Assembly (NCBI GenBank): GCA_903933475.1
Contig: CAIZKE010000308.1
Span: forward strand, 1 to 8,324
From: an uncultured Alphaproteobacteria bacterium
GTDB lineage: Bacteria; Pseudomonadota; Alphaproteobacteria; Caulobacterales; Caulobacteraceae
Reading direction: 5' to 3'
Length of the DNA: 8,324 nucleotides
The notes beneath the pieces were generated by a model. That model saw only the letters and a program-made list of their open reading frames with translations, made no database searches and was not told the DNA's origin. Below are positions 1 to 7,074 of this stretch, in pieces. Position 1 is the first letter of the stretch; each line of letters starts with the position of its first letter. The position numbers were made by a program, and so were the translations under genes.

Positions 1-7
1 CCCTCCT
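1..7 (-). promoter_or_regulatory. Shine-Dalgarno of a divergent gene outside the window
   Basis: The first seven bases read AGGAGGG on the minus strand, a near-perfect anti-16S match. No open reading frame of useful length uses it inside the window, because transcription to the left leaves the window at once. The simplest reading is that a minus-strand gene starts a few bases beyond the left edge, divergent from the kinase gene. A weak promoter could serve it: GTGACA at 48-53 and AATTCA at 25-30 on the minus strand, 17 nt apart. The site is seen directly; the gene is inferred. Confidence 0.5.
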
Positions 8-58
8 AAACCGCCCAAGGTTAATGAATTCCGGCCTGCCGCCTCGGTGTCACCATGC

Positions 59-87
59 TTGCCGCGGCCCCCCGCCGTTCGCTAAGA
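59..87 (+). promoter_or_regulatory. Putative sigma-70-type promoter of the kinase gene
   Basis: A -35-like TTGCCG (59-64) is followed after exactly 17 nt by CTAAGA (82-87), which lies within GCTAAGAC (81-88). That octamer fits the GCTANANC-like -10 element described for Caulobacter housekeeping promoters. Transcription would begin near 94-96, leaving a leader of about 30 nt that carries the ribosome binding site. Prediction from sequence only. Confidence 0.45.
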
Positions 88-111
88 CTTCGCCTCAAGA
101 CCAAGGAAATC

Positions 112-119
112 AGGGGGAG
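112..119 (+). promoter_or_regulatory. Ribosome binding site that sets the kinase start
   Basis: AGGGGGAG ends 8 nt before the ATG at 128, a normal spacing. It overlaps the upstream GTG at 119, which would be far too close to be used. This is why the start is placed at 128. Confidence 0.6.
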
Positions 120-127
120 TGAAGGCC

Positions 128-1195
128 ATGGCCATGACGCCGGAACAGGAACGCGAGACCGCCAACACCGGAACCAAGCCGGTGATTGAGTCGCACCGCT
201 TCGACGAGGCTTCCCTGGCCGCCTGGATGCAGGCCAATGTCGAGGGCTATGTGGGGCCCCTGGAGGTTCGCCAGTTCAAGGGCGGCCAGTCCAACCCGAC
301 CTACCAGCTCGTCACCCCGGGCAAGAAGTACGTCCTGCGCCGCAAGCCGCCGGGCAAGCTCCTGCCCTCGGCCCATGCGGTGGACCGCGAGTACAAGGTC
401 ATCACCGCACTTTACCCCACCGGCTTCCCGGTGGCCCGCACCTATGGCCTCTGCACCGACGAGTCGGTGATCGGCACCTGGTTCTACGTCATGGACATGG
501 TCGAGGGCCGGATCCTCTGGGACCAGACCCTGCCCCAATGCGAGCCCGCCGAGCGCCGGGCCATCTACATGGCCAAGATCAAGACCCTGGCCGACCTGCA
601 CAACACCGACGTCGAGGCCGTGGGCCTGTCGGACTTCGGCAAGCCCGGCAACTACATGGGCCGGCAGGTCGACCGCTGGACCAAGCAGTATCGCGCCTCC
701 GAGACGGTCAAGCTGGACTCCATGGAGCGCCTGATGGACTGGCTGCCCCGGACCCTGCCGCACCAGGACCGCAACACTGTGGTCCACGGCGACTATCGGC
801 TGGACAACATGGTCCTGCACCCCACCGAGCCCCGGGTCATCGCCGTCCTGGACTGGGAGCTGTCGACCCTGGGCGATCCCATGGCGGACTTCACCTACTT
901 CCTGATGCACTGGGTGAACGGGACCATCGCTGGCATCCCGGACCTGACGGCGCACGGCATTCCCACCGTCGAGGAAACCGTGGCGGAATACTGCCGGCTG
1001 ACCGGCCGGACCGAGGTTCCGAACGTGGACTGGTTCTTCGCCTACAACCTCTTCCGCCTGGCGGGCATCTGCCAGGGCATTGTCGGTCGCGCCCGGGACG
1101 GCACCGCCAACAGCCCCCAGGCCGCCGCCATGGAAGAGCGCGTTCCGCAGTTGGCTACCGCCGCCTGGCACTTCGCCCAGCGCGCGGGCGCCTGA
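128..1195 (+). CDS. Phosphotransferase family kinase, ACAD10/ACAD11/LvaA-like
   Basis: A 355-residue protein with the aminoglycoside phosphotransferase/choline kinase fold. The catalytic loop is HGDYRLDN: H220, the catalytic base D222 and the metal ligand N227. The DFG-equivalent is LDWE, with D242. The N-lobe has the segment RRKPPGKLLPSAHAVDREY starting at residue 71, with a candidate ATP-binding Lys at 73, typical of the family related to the N-terminal kinase domain of human ACAD10/ACAD11. In that family, and in Pseudomonas LvaA, the known reaction is phosphorylation of a 4-hydroxyacyl-CoA during hydroxy- or keto-acid breakdown. That substrate is inference here, and antibiotic resistance is not implied. 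It is probably cytoplasmic, with no signal peptide or membrane segment. No acyl-CoA dehydrogenase partner lies in the window; an unseen divergent gene to the left may be relevant. The ATG at 134 is an alternative start. It converges on lpxK with only 6 nt between stops. Confidence 0.88.
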   Translation: MAMTPEQERETANTGTKPVIESHRFDEASLAAWMQANVEGYVGPLEVRQFKGGQSNPTYQLVTPGKKYVLRRKPPGKLLPSAHAVDREYKVITALYPTGFPVARTYGLCTDESVIGTWFYVMDMVEGRILWDQTLPQCEPAERRAIYMAKIKTLADLHNTDVEAVGLSDFGKPGNYMGRQVDRWTKQYRASETVKLDSMERLMDWLPRTLPHQDRNTVVHGDYRLDNMVLHPTEPRVIAVLDWELSTLGDPMADFTYFLMHWVNGTIAGIPDLTAHGIPTVEETVAEYCRLTGRTEVPNVDWFFAYNLFRLAGICQGIVGRARDGTANSPQAAAMEERVPQLATAAWHFAQRAGA

Positions 1196-1201
1196 ACCGC
1201 T

Positions 1202-2221
1202 TCAGCCGGGCGGTAGCCGGGCCAGGAGGGCGTCGAGGTCGGCGGGAGACTCAAAGCCCACCGCGACCGGCCAGGGCGTGACCCGGTCCCGCCAGTCTGG
1301 TGGCAGGCGGACCCAGTCCTTCGACGTGGTCACAAGGCCGGCCCCATGGGCGGCGGCAAGGGACTCCAGGGCCCGCAGACGCGCGGGCGTCCAGGGCGCG
1401 TGGTCCGGGAAGGCGGCGAAATCGGCCAGGTCGCAACCCGCTGCCCGCAGGGCTCTTTCCACCTTCCAGGGCTTGCCGATCCCTGCAAAGCCCACCTGCC
1501 GGCCGGCGGGGGGTGGACCTTCGGGCGCGAGGCGCGCTGTGAGGAGGGGGGGGCCGGACAGGGCCGCCACCAGCTCAGGATCGGGGGCCGCAAGGTCTGC
1601 AGGCATCAGGAGGATCACGGCGTCGGCCCTCGACAGGCCCGCCGCCAGGGGCTCGCGGAGCGGGCCGGAGGGGAAGACGCCGCCGTCGCCGAGAGGCCAT
1701 TCCCCGTCCCGCGTCTCGCCGTCGCAGACCACCAGGGACAGGGTCTTGCGGACGGAAGGGTTCTGGTGGCCATCGTCCATCAGGATGACGTCGGCACCCC
1801 CACGAGCCGCCGCCAGGGCGCCCGCAGAACGGTCCCGGGACACCCAGACAGAGACGCCGGGCAGGGCGGACGCCAGCATCAGGGGCTCATCACCCACGTC
1901 ACCCGCTGCATGGTGGGCGGGGTCGACCTGCACCGGACCGGCCACTGACCCGCCATAGCCCCGGGACAGGATGGCGGGCCGGCGTCCGGACTCCGCCAGG
2001 CGCCTCGCCAGGGCCGCGACTACGGGGGTCTTGCCGACTCCGCCGAGGGTAAGGTTGCCGACGCAGATCACCGGAACGCCAGGGTCGACCGGCCGCCCAC
2101 GGGCGAGCCTGCGGGCGCCCGCAGCCGTCCAGATCCAGGACAGGGGCTTCAGGAGGAGGTGCAGCAGGGGACCAGGGCGACCCTCCCGCAGATACCACCA
2201 GCGCGGCGTCGGGAGCTTCAT
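1202..2221 (-). CDS. lpxK: Tetraacyldisaccharide 4'-kinase LpxK
   Basis: A 339-residue protein that phosphorylates the 4' position of tetraacyldisaccharide-1-phosphate to give lipid IVA on the inner face of the cytoplasmic membrane. Visible features in order: a hydrophobic, Trp-rich N-terminal membrane-associating stretch (about 8-32); the P-loop GGVGKT at 60-65 inside GNLTLGGVGKTP; SRGYGG at 86-91; GDEP at 110-113; DDGHQN at 149-154; FAGIGKP at 245-251; FPDH at 271-274; and TSKDW at 299-303. Length and motif order are normal for the family. It is the last gene of the operon; its ATG overlaps the waaA stop (ATGA), with AGGG 5 nt upstream, so translational coupling is likely. No clear terminator separates its end from the convergent kinase gene. 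Confidence 0.96.
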   Translation of the reverse strand: MKLPTPRWWYLREGRPGPLLHLLLKPLSWIWTAAGARRLARGRPVDPGVPVICVGNLTLGGVGKTPVVAALARRLAESGRRPAILSRGYGGSVAGPVQVDPAHHAAGDVGDEPLMLASALPGVSVWVSRDRSAGALAAARGGADVILMDDGHQNPSVRKTLSLVVCDGETRDGEWPLGDGGVFPSGPLREPLAAGLSRADAVILLMPADLAAPDPELVAALSGPPLLTARLAPEGPPPAGRQVGFAGIGKPWKVERALRAAGCDLADFAAFPDHAPWTPARLRALESLAAAHGAGLVTTSKDWVRLPPDWRDRVTPWPVAVGFESPADLDALLARLPPG

Positions 2222-3480
2222 GCCAGCCCTGCCTTGCCTTCGGGCGGCGGGAGCAGGGAGGCAATCGCCCCCAGGGCTGTCTCGAGGGCCTGACCCTGTC
2301 GACCGGCGTAGGCGAGGGCGGCCTCGCGCATCCGCCGGCGCAGGACCGGGTCGGCGACCAGGCCGGCAAGCTTGCGGCGCAGGTCGGTGCCGTCCCGGGC
2401 CAGGAGGGCGCAGACCTCGTCGAGCATCTCGGCGTAGACGTCCGCGGAGTTGGCGATGTCCGGGCCCGTGATCAAAGGCGTGCCCAGACGGGCCGGCTCC
2501 AGCGGGTTGTGACCGCCGATTCCCCCAGGGAAGCTGCCGCCCATGACGGCGACGTCAGCGAGGCGGAAGAGCAGGCCCATCTCGCCGAGGGTGTCAGCGA
2601 TCCAGATGGCGTCTCCAGGGCCGGGCACCTGGCCAAGGGCCCGTCGGGGCGCGCCGAGATCCCGCGCGATGGCCTCGCCGCGCTCCGGGTGTCGGGGCGC
2701 GATCACCAGGAGGGCACCCAGGCCGTCTGCAGCCTGCGCGATGAGGTCCTCCTCGCCCGGATGTGTGCTGGCAGCGAGGATGACGGGCCGGTTTGCCGCT
2801 GCCCTCCTCAGCACCTCGAGGGCCTGTGGGTCGAAGGGCAGGGGCGATCCTGCCCGCTTCAGGTTCAGGATTTCGCCGCAGGTCCCGCCGAGGGTGATCA
2901 GGCGGTCTGCTGAAGCCGGGTCCTGGGGCAGGAGGATCTCGAAGGCGGACAGGAGTCGCCGCGCGGTGCGGGGCACCCGCGACCAGGACCGGGCCGTGGC
3001 CTTGGTGATCCGGGCCGAGACCAGGGCGAGGCGGACGCCCCGCCTTCGCGCGCCCTCGATGAGGTTGGGCCAGAGCTCGCTCTCGGCGAAGATCCCGGCG
3101 TCCGGTCGCCAGTGATCGAGGAAGCACCGGGTCGCGCCGGGCGTGTCCACCGGCGCGTACTGGTGCAGGACGCCGGCTGGCAGTCGCCGCGCCAGCAGGT
3201 CGGCGGAAGTCCGCGTACCGGAGGTGACCAGGAGGGTGAGATCGGGTCGACGCTCCGCCAGGGCCTCCACAAGGGCCAGCAGGGACAGGCTTTCGCCGAC
3301 GCTGACCCCATGCAGCCAGACCAGGGGACCCGGGGGCCTTGCCCGGGACGTCCGCCCGATCCGCTCTCCGATCCGCTCGGGGTCTTCCCGTCCCGCCTTC
3401 GCCCGCCGCGCCAGGAGGGCCGGGACCAGGGGAGAGGCCAGCCGGGTGGCGAGGCCATAGAGGATGAGGGGAAGGGTCAC
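2218..3480 (-). CDS. waaA: 3-deoxy-D-manno-octulosonic acid (Kdo) transferase WaaA
   Basis: A 420-residue GT30 glycosyltransferase that moves Kdo from CMP-Kdo to lipid IVA, also named kdtA. The N-terminus (residues 1-23) is the usual hydrophobic membrane anchor, followed by the family element GREDPERIGERIG (30-42). WLHGVSVGES (55-64) contains the expected catalytic Glu63. Further family motifs are ESELWPN (133-139), STHPGEE (238-244), APRHPERG (261-268) and GGHNPLEPA (322-330) in the CMP-Kdo-binding C-lobe. Length is typical. The start is GTG, overlapping the stop of the cation transporter gene (GTGA), with a GAGG 4 nt upstream. Whether it adds one, two or more Kdo residues cannot be read from the sequence. 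Confidence 0.96.
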   Translation of the reverse strand: MTLPLILYGLATRLASPLVPALLARRAKAGREDPERIGERIGRTSRARPPGPLVWLHGVSVGESLSLLALVEALAERRPDLTLLVTSGTRTSADLLARRLPAGVLHQYAPVDTPGATRCFLDHWRPDAGIFAESELWPNLIEGARRRGVRLALVSARITKATARSWSRVPRTARRLLSAFEILLPQDPASADRLITLGGTCGEILNLKRAGSPLPFDPQALEVLRRAAANRPVILAASTHPGEEDLIAQAADGLGALLVIAPRHPERGEAIARDLGAPRRALGQVPGPGDAIWIADTLGEMGLLFRLADVAVMGGSFPGGIGGHNPLEPARLGTPLITGPDIANSADVYAEMLDEVCALLARDGTDLRRKLAGLVADPVLRRRMREAALAYAGRQGQALETALGAIASLLPPPEGKAGLA

Positions 3481-4517
3481 ACGACCTCGTCCGGCGCCAG
3501 GTGGCAGTCCAGGGCGCCGGTCTCGACCTGCAGGGTGGCGTGATGAATCCCGAAGGTCCCGGCTAGGGCCTGGCTGGTCTCGGCCAGGAAGACGTCGGGA
3601 TCCCCGGCCTGCGGACGGACCAGGTGGGCGGTGAGGGCGACCCGGGTCGTCGACAGGGACCAGATGTGGAGGTCATGCACCTCGGCGACGCCCGGCCTTG
3701 AGGCCAGGAAGGCCCGGACCTCGGCTGGATCTATGCCCGGTGGGGCGGCATCCAGGGCCATGGCTGCGGACTCCTTTAGCAGGCCCCAGGCTCCGGCGAG
3801 GATGACCGCGACGATTCCCAGGCTGAGGACCGGGTCGAGCCACTGCAGGCCTCCGGTGAGCAGCATCAGGCCGGCGGCGATCACCACGGCAGCCGAGACC
3901 CCAGCGTCGGCCATCATGTGGAGAAAGGCGCCCCGGACGTTCAGGTCATGCTGGCCGCGCATGAAGAGGAGGGCCGTGGCGGTGTTTATGACCACGCCGA
4001 TGGCTGCCGTGATCATGACTGGTCCGGGCGCTACCGCGCCAGGTGACAGGAGCCTCTGCACAGCCTCCCAGCCGATGGCGCCGACCGCGGCGACCAGCAG
4101 GACGCCATTCGTCACCGAGGCCATGATGGTGGCCTTGCCCATGCCGTAGGTATGCCGACCATTGGGGCCGCGGCGGGCCAGGAGGGTCGCCGCCCAGGCG
4201 AGGATCAGCGAAAGGACGTCGGCCGCATTGTGCCCGGCGTCCGCCAGGAGGGCGAGGGAGCCGGTGGCAAGGCCGACCCCCGCCTCCACCGCGACAAAGC
4301 CTGCGTTGAGGACGATTCCGATGGCGAAGGCGCGGCCGAAGTCGGCGGGGGCGTGATGATGCCCATGTCCGCCATGCCCCCCATGCCCGTGCCCGTGGTG
4401 ACGATGATCGTGCGCATGTTCATGCGGGTGCTCATGCCCATGGTCATGATCATGATCAGGGTGGGCCCCGGAGGCAGTCGGGCGATCTCGGGAAGCAGAC
4501 ATGCCCCTGTCTCTCAC
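3477..4517 (-). CDS. Cation diffusion facilitator (CzcD/ZitB/ZnT-type) with His-rich N-terminus
   Basis: A 346-residue CDF transporter, predicted to export Zn2+ (perhaps Co2+ or Cd2+) from the cytoplasm in exchange for protons. Six membrane segments are visible at roughly 64-82, 86-112, 129-148, 166-187, 206-222 and 226-246. The metal site is HxxxD in TM2 (H96, D100) and HxxxD in TM5 (H200, D204), the arrangement linked to zinc in the ZnT/ZitB branch. The C-terminal cytoplasmic domain carries HDLHIWSLST (281-290). Before TM1 lies a tract with 19 His in 37 residues (19-55). The GTG at 4517 overlaps the preceding stop (GTGA) but lacks a clear ribosome binding site. An ATG at 4502 (341 aa), with GAGAG 8 nt upstream, is a real alternative. 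A metal exporter inside a lipid A operon is unusual. Confidence 0.92.
   Translation of the reverse strand: MRDRGMSASRDRPTASGAHPDHDHDHGHEHPHEHAHDHRHHGHGHGGHGGHGHHHAPADFGRAFAIGIVLNAGFVAVEAGVGLATGSLALLADAGHNAADVLSLILAWAATLLARRGPNGRHTYGMGKATIMASVTNGVLLVAAVGAIGWEAVQRLLSPGAVAPGPVMITAAIGVVINTATALLFMRGQHDLNVRGAFLHMMADAGVSAAVVIAAGLMLLTGGLQWLDPVLSLGIVAVILAGAWGLLKESAAMALDAAPPGIDPAEVRAFLASRPGVAEVHDLHIWSLSTTRVALTAHLVRPQAGDPDVFLAETSQALAGTFGIHHATLQVETGALDCHLAPDEVV
4353..4463 (-). repeat. Low-complexity His-codon tract in the CDF gene
   Basis: This stretch encodes residues 19-55 of the transporter, an irregular His-x pattern with Asp, Glu and Gly. The plus strand shows short degenerate ATG/CATG-rich units, including back-to-back CATGAT. 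Such tracts can expand or contract by slippage and commonly differ in length between relatives. The role in metal sensing or buffering is known for His-rich CDF loops in general and inferred here. Confidence 0.7.
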
Positions 4518-5242
4518 CCGCCCGGCGGCGGATCAACCGGTCGCAGGCCCAGTTCCGCCTCAGCGCGGCGGCTCGAGGCCGCCATGCGGGCGGACCAGTC
4601 CAGGCGCAGGCTGTCGATGAGGGCCTCGTCTGCGTCCGGCGGGACGTGGAAGGGCCCCTCCCAGATGCAGACGCCCCGGCCGAAGGGGGCGGCGATCATG
4701 ACCCGGTCCCAGAGGGAGGCCAGGCGCAGGGAAGGGGCGACGGCCAGCCCCGTCAGGAAGACCGGAGCGCCGGTCCGTCGCGCGATCTGCAGGGCGCCGG
4801 GCGCAATCTCCTCGTTCGGACCCCGCGGCCCGTCCGGCGTGATGATCAGGACCCCGCCCGCAGAGACATGCTGCACGGCCTCCCGGAAGGCGGCGACGGC
4901 CGCCCGCGCCTTGGCCGAGTCGCCTTTCTTGGCGGTCGACATCCGGATGGCTGGAAACCCCGTATGGTCCAGGGCCAGGGCCACGAACTCGCCATCTGAG
5001 GAAGGCGAGACCAGGCAGCGTCGGCTGGACTTGCGCCACCAGGTCTCGGCCATGCCCAGGCAGACGGGAATCCGGCCATGCCAGAACAGGCCGATGGCAC
5101 CCTGGCCGGAGGCGAACATGGGCTCGAGGCCCTCCAGGCCCTCGTGTCGCCAGCGGGTCGTGCGGCGGATGAGGATCAGGTAGCCCGCCAGGATCCGGCC
5201 AAGCGCCGCCTGCACCCAGGCCCGGCGAAGAAAACGCTTCAC
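4514..5242 (-). CDS. DUF374 lysophospholipid-type acyltransferase (LpxJ-like candidate)
   Basis: A 242-residue protein of the DUF374 family within the LPLAT superfamily. The N-terminus (about 10-26) is a hydrophobic membrane anchor. FWHGR (53-57) supplies His55 at the usual catalytic position, followed by SPSSDGEF (79-86), TPDGPRGP (135-142) and WDR (178-180). The family member with a known role, LpxJ of Helicobacter and Campylobacter, adds a secondary acyl chain to the lipid A precursor. The position between msbA and waaA makes a lipid A acyltransferase the best inference; a phospholipid acyltransferase remains possible. The start is GTG with GGAG (5251-5254) 8 nt upstream, and overlaps the msbA stop (GTGA). 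The segment AIRMSTAKKGDSAKARAA (98-115) differs from the short RGSSSxGG motif I associate with most DUF374 proteins. Confidence 0.88.
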   Translation of the reverse strand: MKRFLRRAWVQAALGRILAGYLILIRRTTRWRHEGLEGLEPMFASGQGAIGLFWHGRIPVCLGMAETWWRKSSRRCLVSPSSDGEFVALALDHTGFPAIRMSTAKKGDSAKARAAVAAFREAVQHVSAGGVLIITPDGPRGPNEEIAPGALQIARRTGAPVFLTGLAVAPSLRLASLWDRVMIAAPFGRGVCIWEGPFHVPPDADEALIDSLRLDWSARMAASSRRAEAELGLRPVDPPPGG

Positions 5243-7008
5243 GTCGCCGTCTCCAGGTCGAGGGCACCGGCGAGGCGGGCATAGAGGGCGCCGGCGGCGA
5301 CGAGGTCGTCGTGCGCACCGGCCTCGACGATCCGACCCTGGTCGAGGACATAGATGCGATCGGCGTTGCGTACGGTCGACAGGCGGTGGGCGATGAGCAG
5401 GGTGGTGCGGCCCTCCATCAGCCGGGACAGGGCCGCCTGGACCTGGGCCTCGCTCTCGGCGTCGAGGGCGCTGGTGGCTTCGTCGAGGAGGAGGATGGGC
5501 GCATCCTTTAGGAAGGCCCGGGCGATGGCGATGCGCTGCCTCTGTCCGCCGGAGAGCCTCAGTCCAGCTTCCCCAGCCTGGGTGTCGTAGCCCTCGGGCA
5601 GGGCCAGGATGAAGTCGTGCGCGGCGGCGGCCCGGGCGGCGGCCTCGATCTCTTCCTGGGAGGCTTCGGGCCGGGCGTAGGCGATGTTCGCCCTCAGGGT
5701 GTCGTCGAAGAGGAAGGGCTCTTGGGTGACGAGGGCGATGCGCTGGCGCAGGGAGGCGAGGGTCAGGTCGCGGACGTCCCGGCCATCCAGGGTCACCCGT
5801 CCCCCGGTCACGTCGTAGAAGCGCGGGATCAGGTTCAGGAGGGTCGACTTTCCCCCGCCGGAGGGGCCGACCAGGGCCACGATCTCCCCGCGCTTCACGG
5901 CCAGGCTGACGCCCGACAGGACTTCGGGTCCCTCGCCGTAGGCGAAGCGGACGTCCTCGAAGGCCACGCGGCCCTCGCCCCGGGGGGTTTCGATGGCGCC
6001 CAGCCGGTCGCCAACCTCGGGCTCCACGTCCAGGGCGGCGTAGAGCCGCCTGGCGGCAGAAAGGCCCTCAGCGAAGACCGTCTGCAGGTTGGCCAGCTGG
6101 CGCAGGGACTGCGACGCGAGGGCCAGGGCGCCGATGAAGGCGACGAAGGCGCCGGGGTTCATTCCGCCTCCCTGGGACCGCAGGCCGGCCCAGGCGATCA
6201 CCGCAGCGGTGATCAGGGTCATCAGGGTCTCGGTGGCGGGCGCAGCGCGGGCCCGGGCGTTGGCACCCCGGATCAGGAAGGCCTGGCGGCGGTGTACCAC
6301 CTCCGCGACCCGGGCCTCCTCGAAGGCCTCACGGTTCTCGATCTTGACCACCCGGACGCCGTCGAGGCTCTCCATTACCGCCGTGGATAGGGCCGAGGTC
6401 TCGGCCATGGCGCCTTGGGCGGCCCGGGACGACCGCTTGGCGTAGCGCCGCATGATCAGGCTGGCGATGGGTACCGCCAGGATCAGGGCCAGGGACAGGA
6501 CGAGGTCGTTGGAGACCATCACGCTGATCGCTCCCACCACCGTCAGGGCGTGCTGGGTGTAGTTGATCAGGCCGGCGGTGGCGGCCTCCCGGATCAGGCC
6601 CGCGTCATAGAGAACGGACGAGACGAAGTTGCCCGAGTGCTGTGACCGGAGCCGGGCAAGGTCGGCCCGCACCAGGCGCCCGAAGAGTTGGACCTGGACG
6701 TCGCCCACCACCGCGTTTCCGATCCGGTTCACCAGGGTGGCCTGGAGCACCTGGGCCAGGCCCCGGCCGATGGCGAGGCCGGCGATGGTCAGGGGAATGA
6801 CCAGCAGGGCGCCTGGCTTGGGCTTGCCCAGGAGATCGTTTATGGCGGGCTCGAGGATCTGGACAAGCCGGGCGCTGAGTGCAGCCACCACGACTGCCGC
6901 AAGGGCTGCAAGCAGGAGACCAGGCCACCGGGGCGCCAGGTAGACGCGCCAGGTCCGCGCGAGGATGTCGCGGCTGGAGAGAGTCTTCGGTTCCGCCGGG
7001 GCGCTCAT
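5239..7008 (-). CDS. msbA: MsbA-type ABC transporter, lipid A flippase
   Basis: A 589-residue half-transporter with fused membrane and nucleotide-binding domains, expected to work as a homodimer flipping lipid A-core across the inner membrane. Six membrane segments fall at roughly 28-52, 69-92, 147-165, 168-186, 262-278 and 283-301. The ATPase domain has A-loop Tyr357, Walker A GPSGGGKST (381-389), Q-loop Gln429, signature LSGGQR (485-490), Walker B ILLLDE (505-510), D-loop SALD (513-516) and H-loop His541, all intact. Sequence alone cannot separate MsbA from other lipid or drug exporters; the waaA-lpxK context makes lipid A the likely cargo. It is the first gene of the operon. No good Shine-Dalgarno lies at a normal distance before the ATG. 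Confidence 0.87.
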   Translation of the reverse strand: MSAPAEPKTLSSRDILARTWRVYLAPRWPGLLLAALAAVVVAALSARLVQILEPAINDLLGKPKPGALLVIPLTIAGLAIGRGLAQVLQATLVNRIGNAVVGDVQVQLFGRLVRADLARLRSQHSGNFVSSVLYDAGLIREAATAGLINYTQHALTVVGAISVMVSNDLVLSLALILAVPIASLIMRRYAKRSSRAAQGAMAETSALSTAVMESLDGVRVVKIENREAFEEARVAEVVHRRQAFLIRGANARARAAPATETLMTLITAAVIAWAGLRSQGGGMNPGAFVAFIGALALASQSLRQLANLQTVFAEGLSAARRLYAALDVEPEVGDRLGAIETPRGEGRVAFEDVRFAYGEGPEVLSGVSLAVKRGEIVALVGPSGGGKSTLLNLIPRFYDVTGGRVTLDGRDVRDLTLASLRQRIALVTQEPFLFDDTLRANIAYARPEASQEEIEAAARAAAAHDFILALPEGYDTQAGEAGLRLSGGQRQRIAIARAFLKDAPILLLDEATSALDAESEAQVQAALSRLMEGRTTLLIAHRLSTVRNADRIYVLDQGRIVEAGAHDDLVAAGALYARLAGALDLETAT

Positions 7009-7037
7009 TCCGCTGGCGTCGGCCCTCAGGCAGGGGA

Positions 7038-7043
7038 AGTCAA
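7038..7043 (-). promoter_or_regulatory. Possible -35 element of the lipid A operon
   Basis: TTGACT on the minus strand is the best -35-like hexamer upstream of msbA. A 17-nt spacer would put the -10 at 7015-7020, which reads GACGCC and is a poor match. Start of transcription would then fall at or next to the ATG (7008). Weak evidence; the -10 is the problem. Confidence 0.25.
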
Positions 7044-7074
7044 GATGCCGGCCGGGGCCGGGCGGTCGCGGGCT

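Noticed and set aside
119..127. GTG at 119 as start of the kinase gene
   Set aside because: The Shine-Dalgarno AGGGGGAG overlaps it; the ATG at 128 has correct spacing.
110..1171. Long minus-strand reading frame opposite the kinase gene
   Set aside because: Composition is a shadow of the real gene in GC-rich DNA: Gly/Val/His-rich, no motifs, no ribosome binding site, and the plus strand encodes a complete kinase.
4152..5183. Long plus-strand frame crossing the CDF and DUF374 genes
   Set aside because: It spans two well-supported opposite-strand genes, is Arg/Ala/Pro-rich and matches no family.
1205..7000. Recurrent CAGGAGG/CCAGGG words on the plus strand as a regulatory repeat
   Set aside because: They fall in coding frame on the opposite strand and reflect frequent Leu-Ala codons (CTCCTGGCC) in GC-rich genes.
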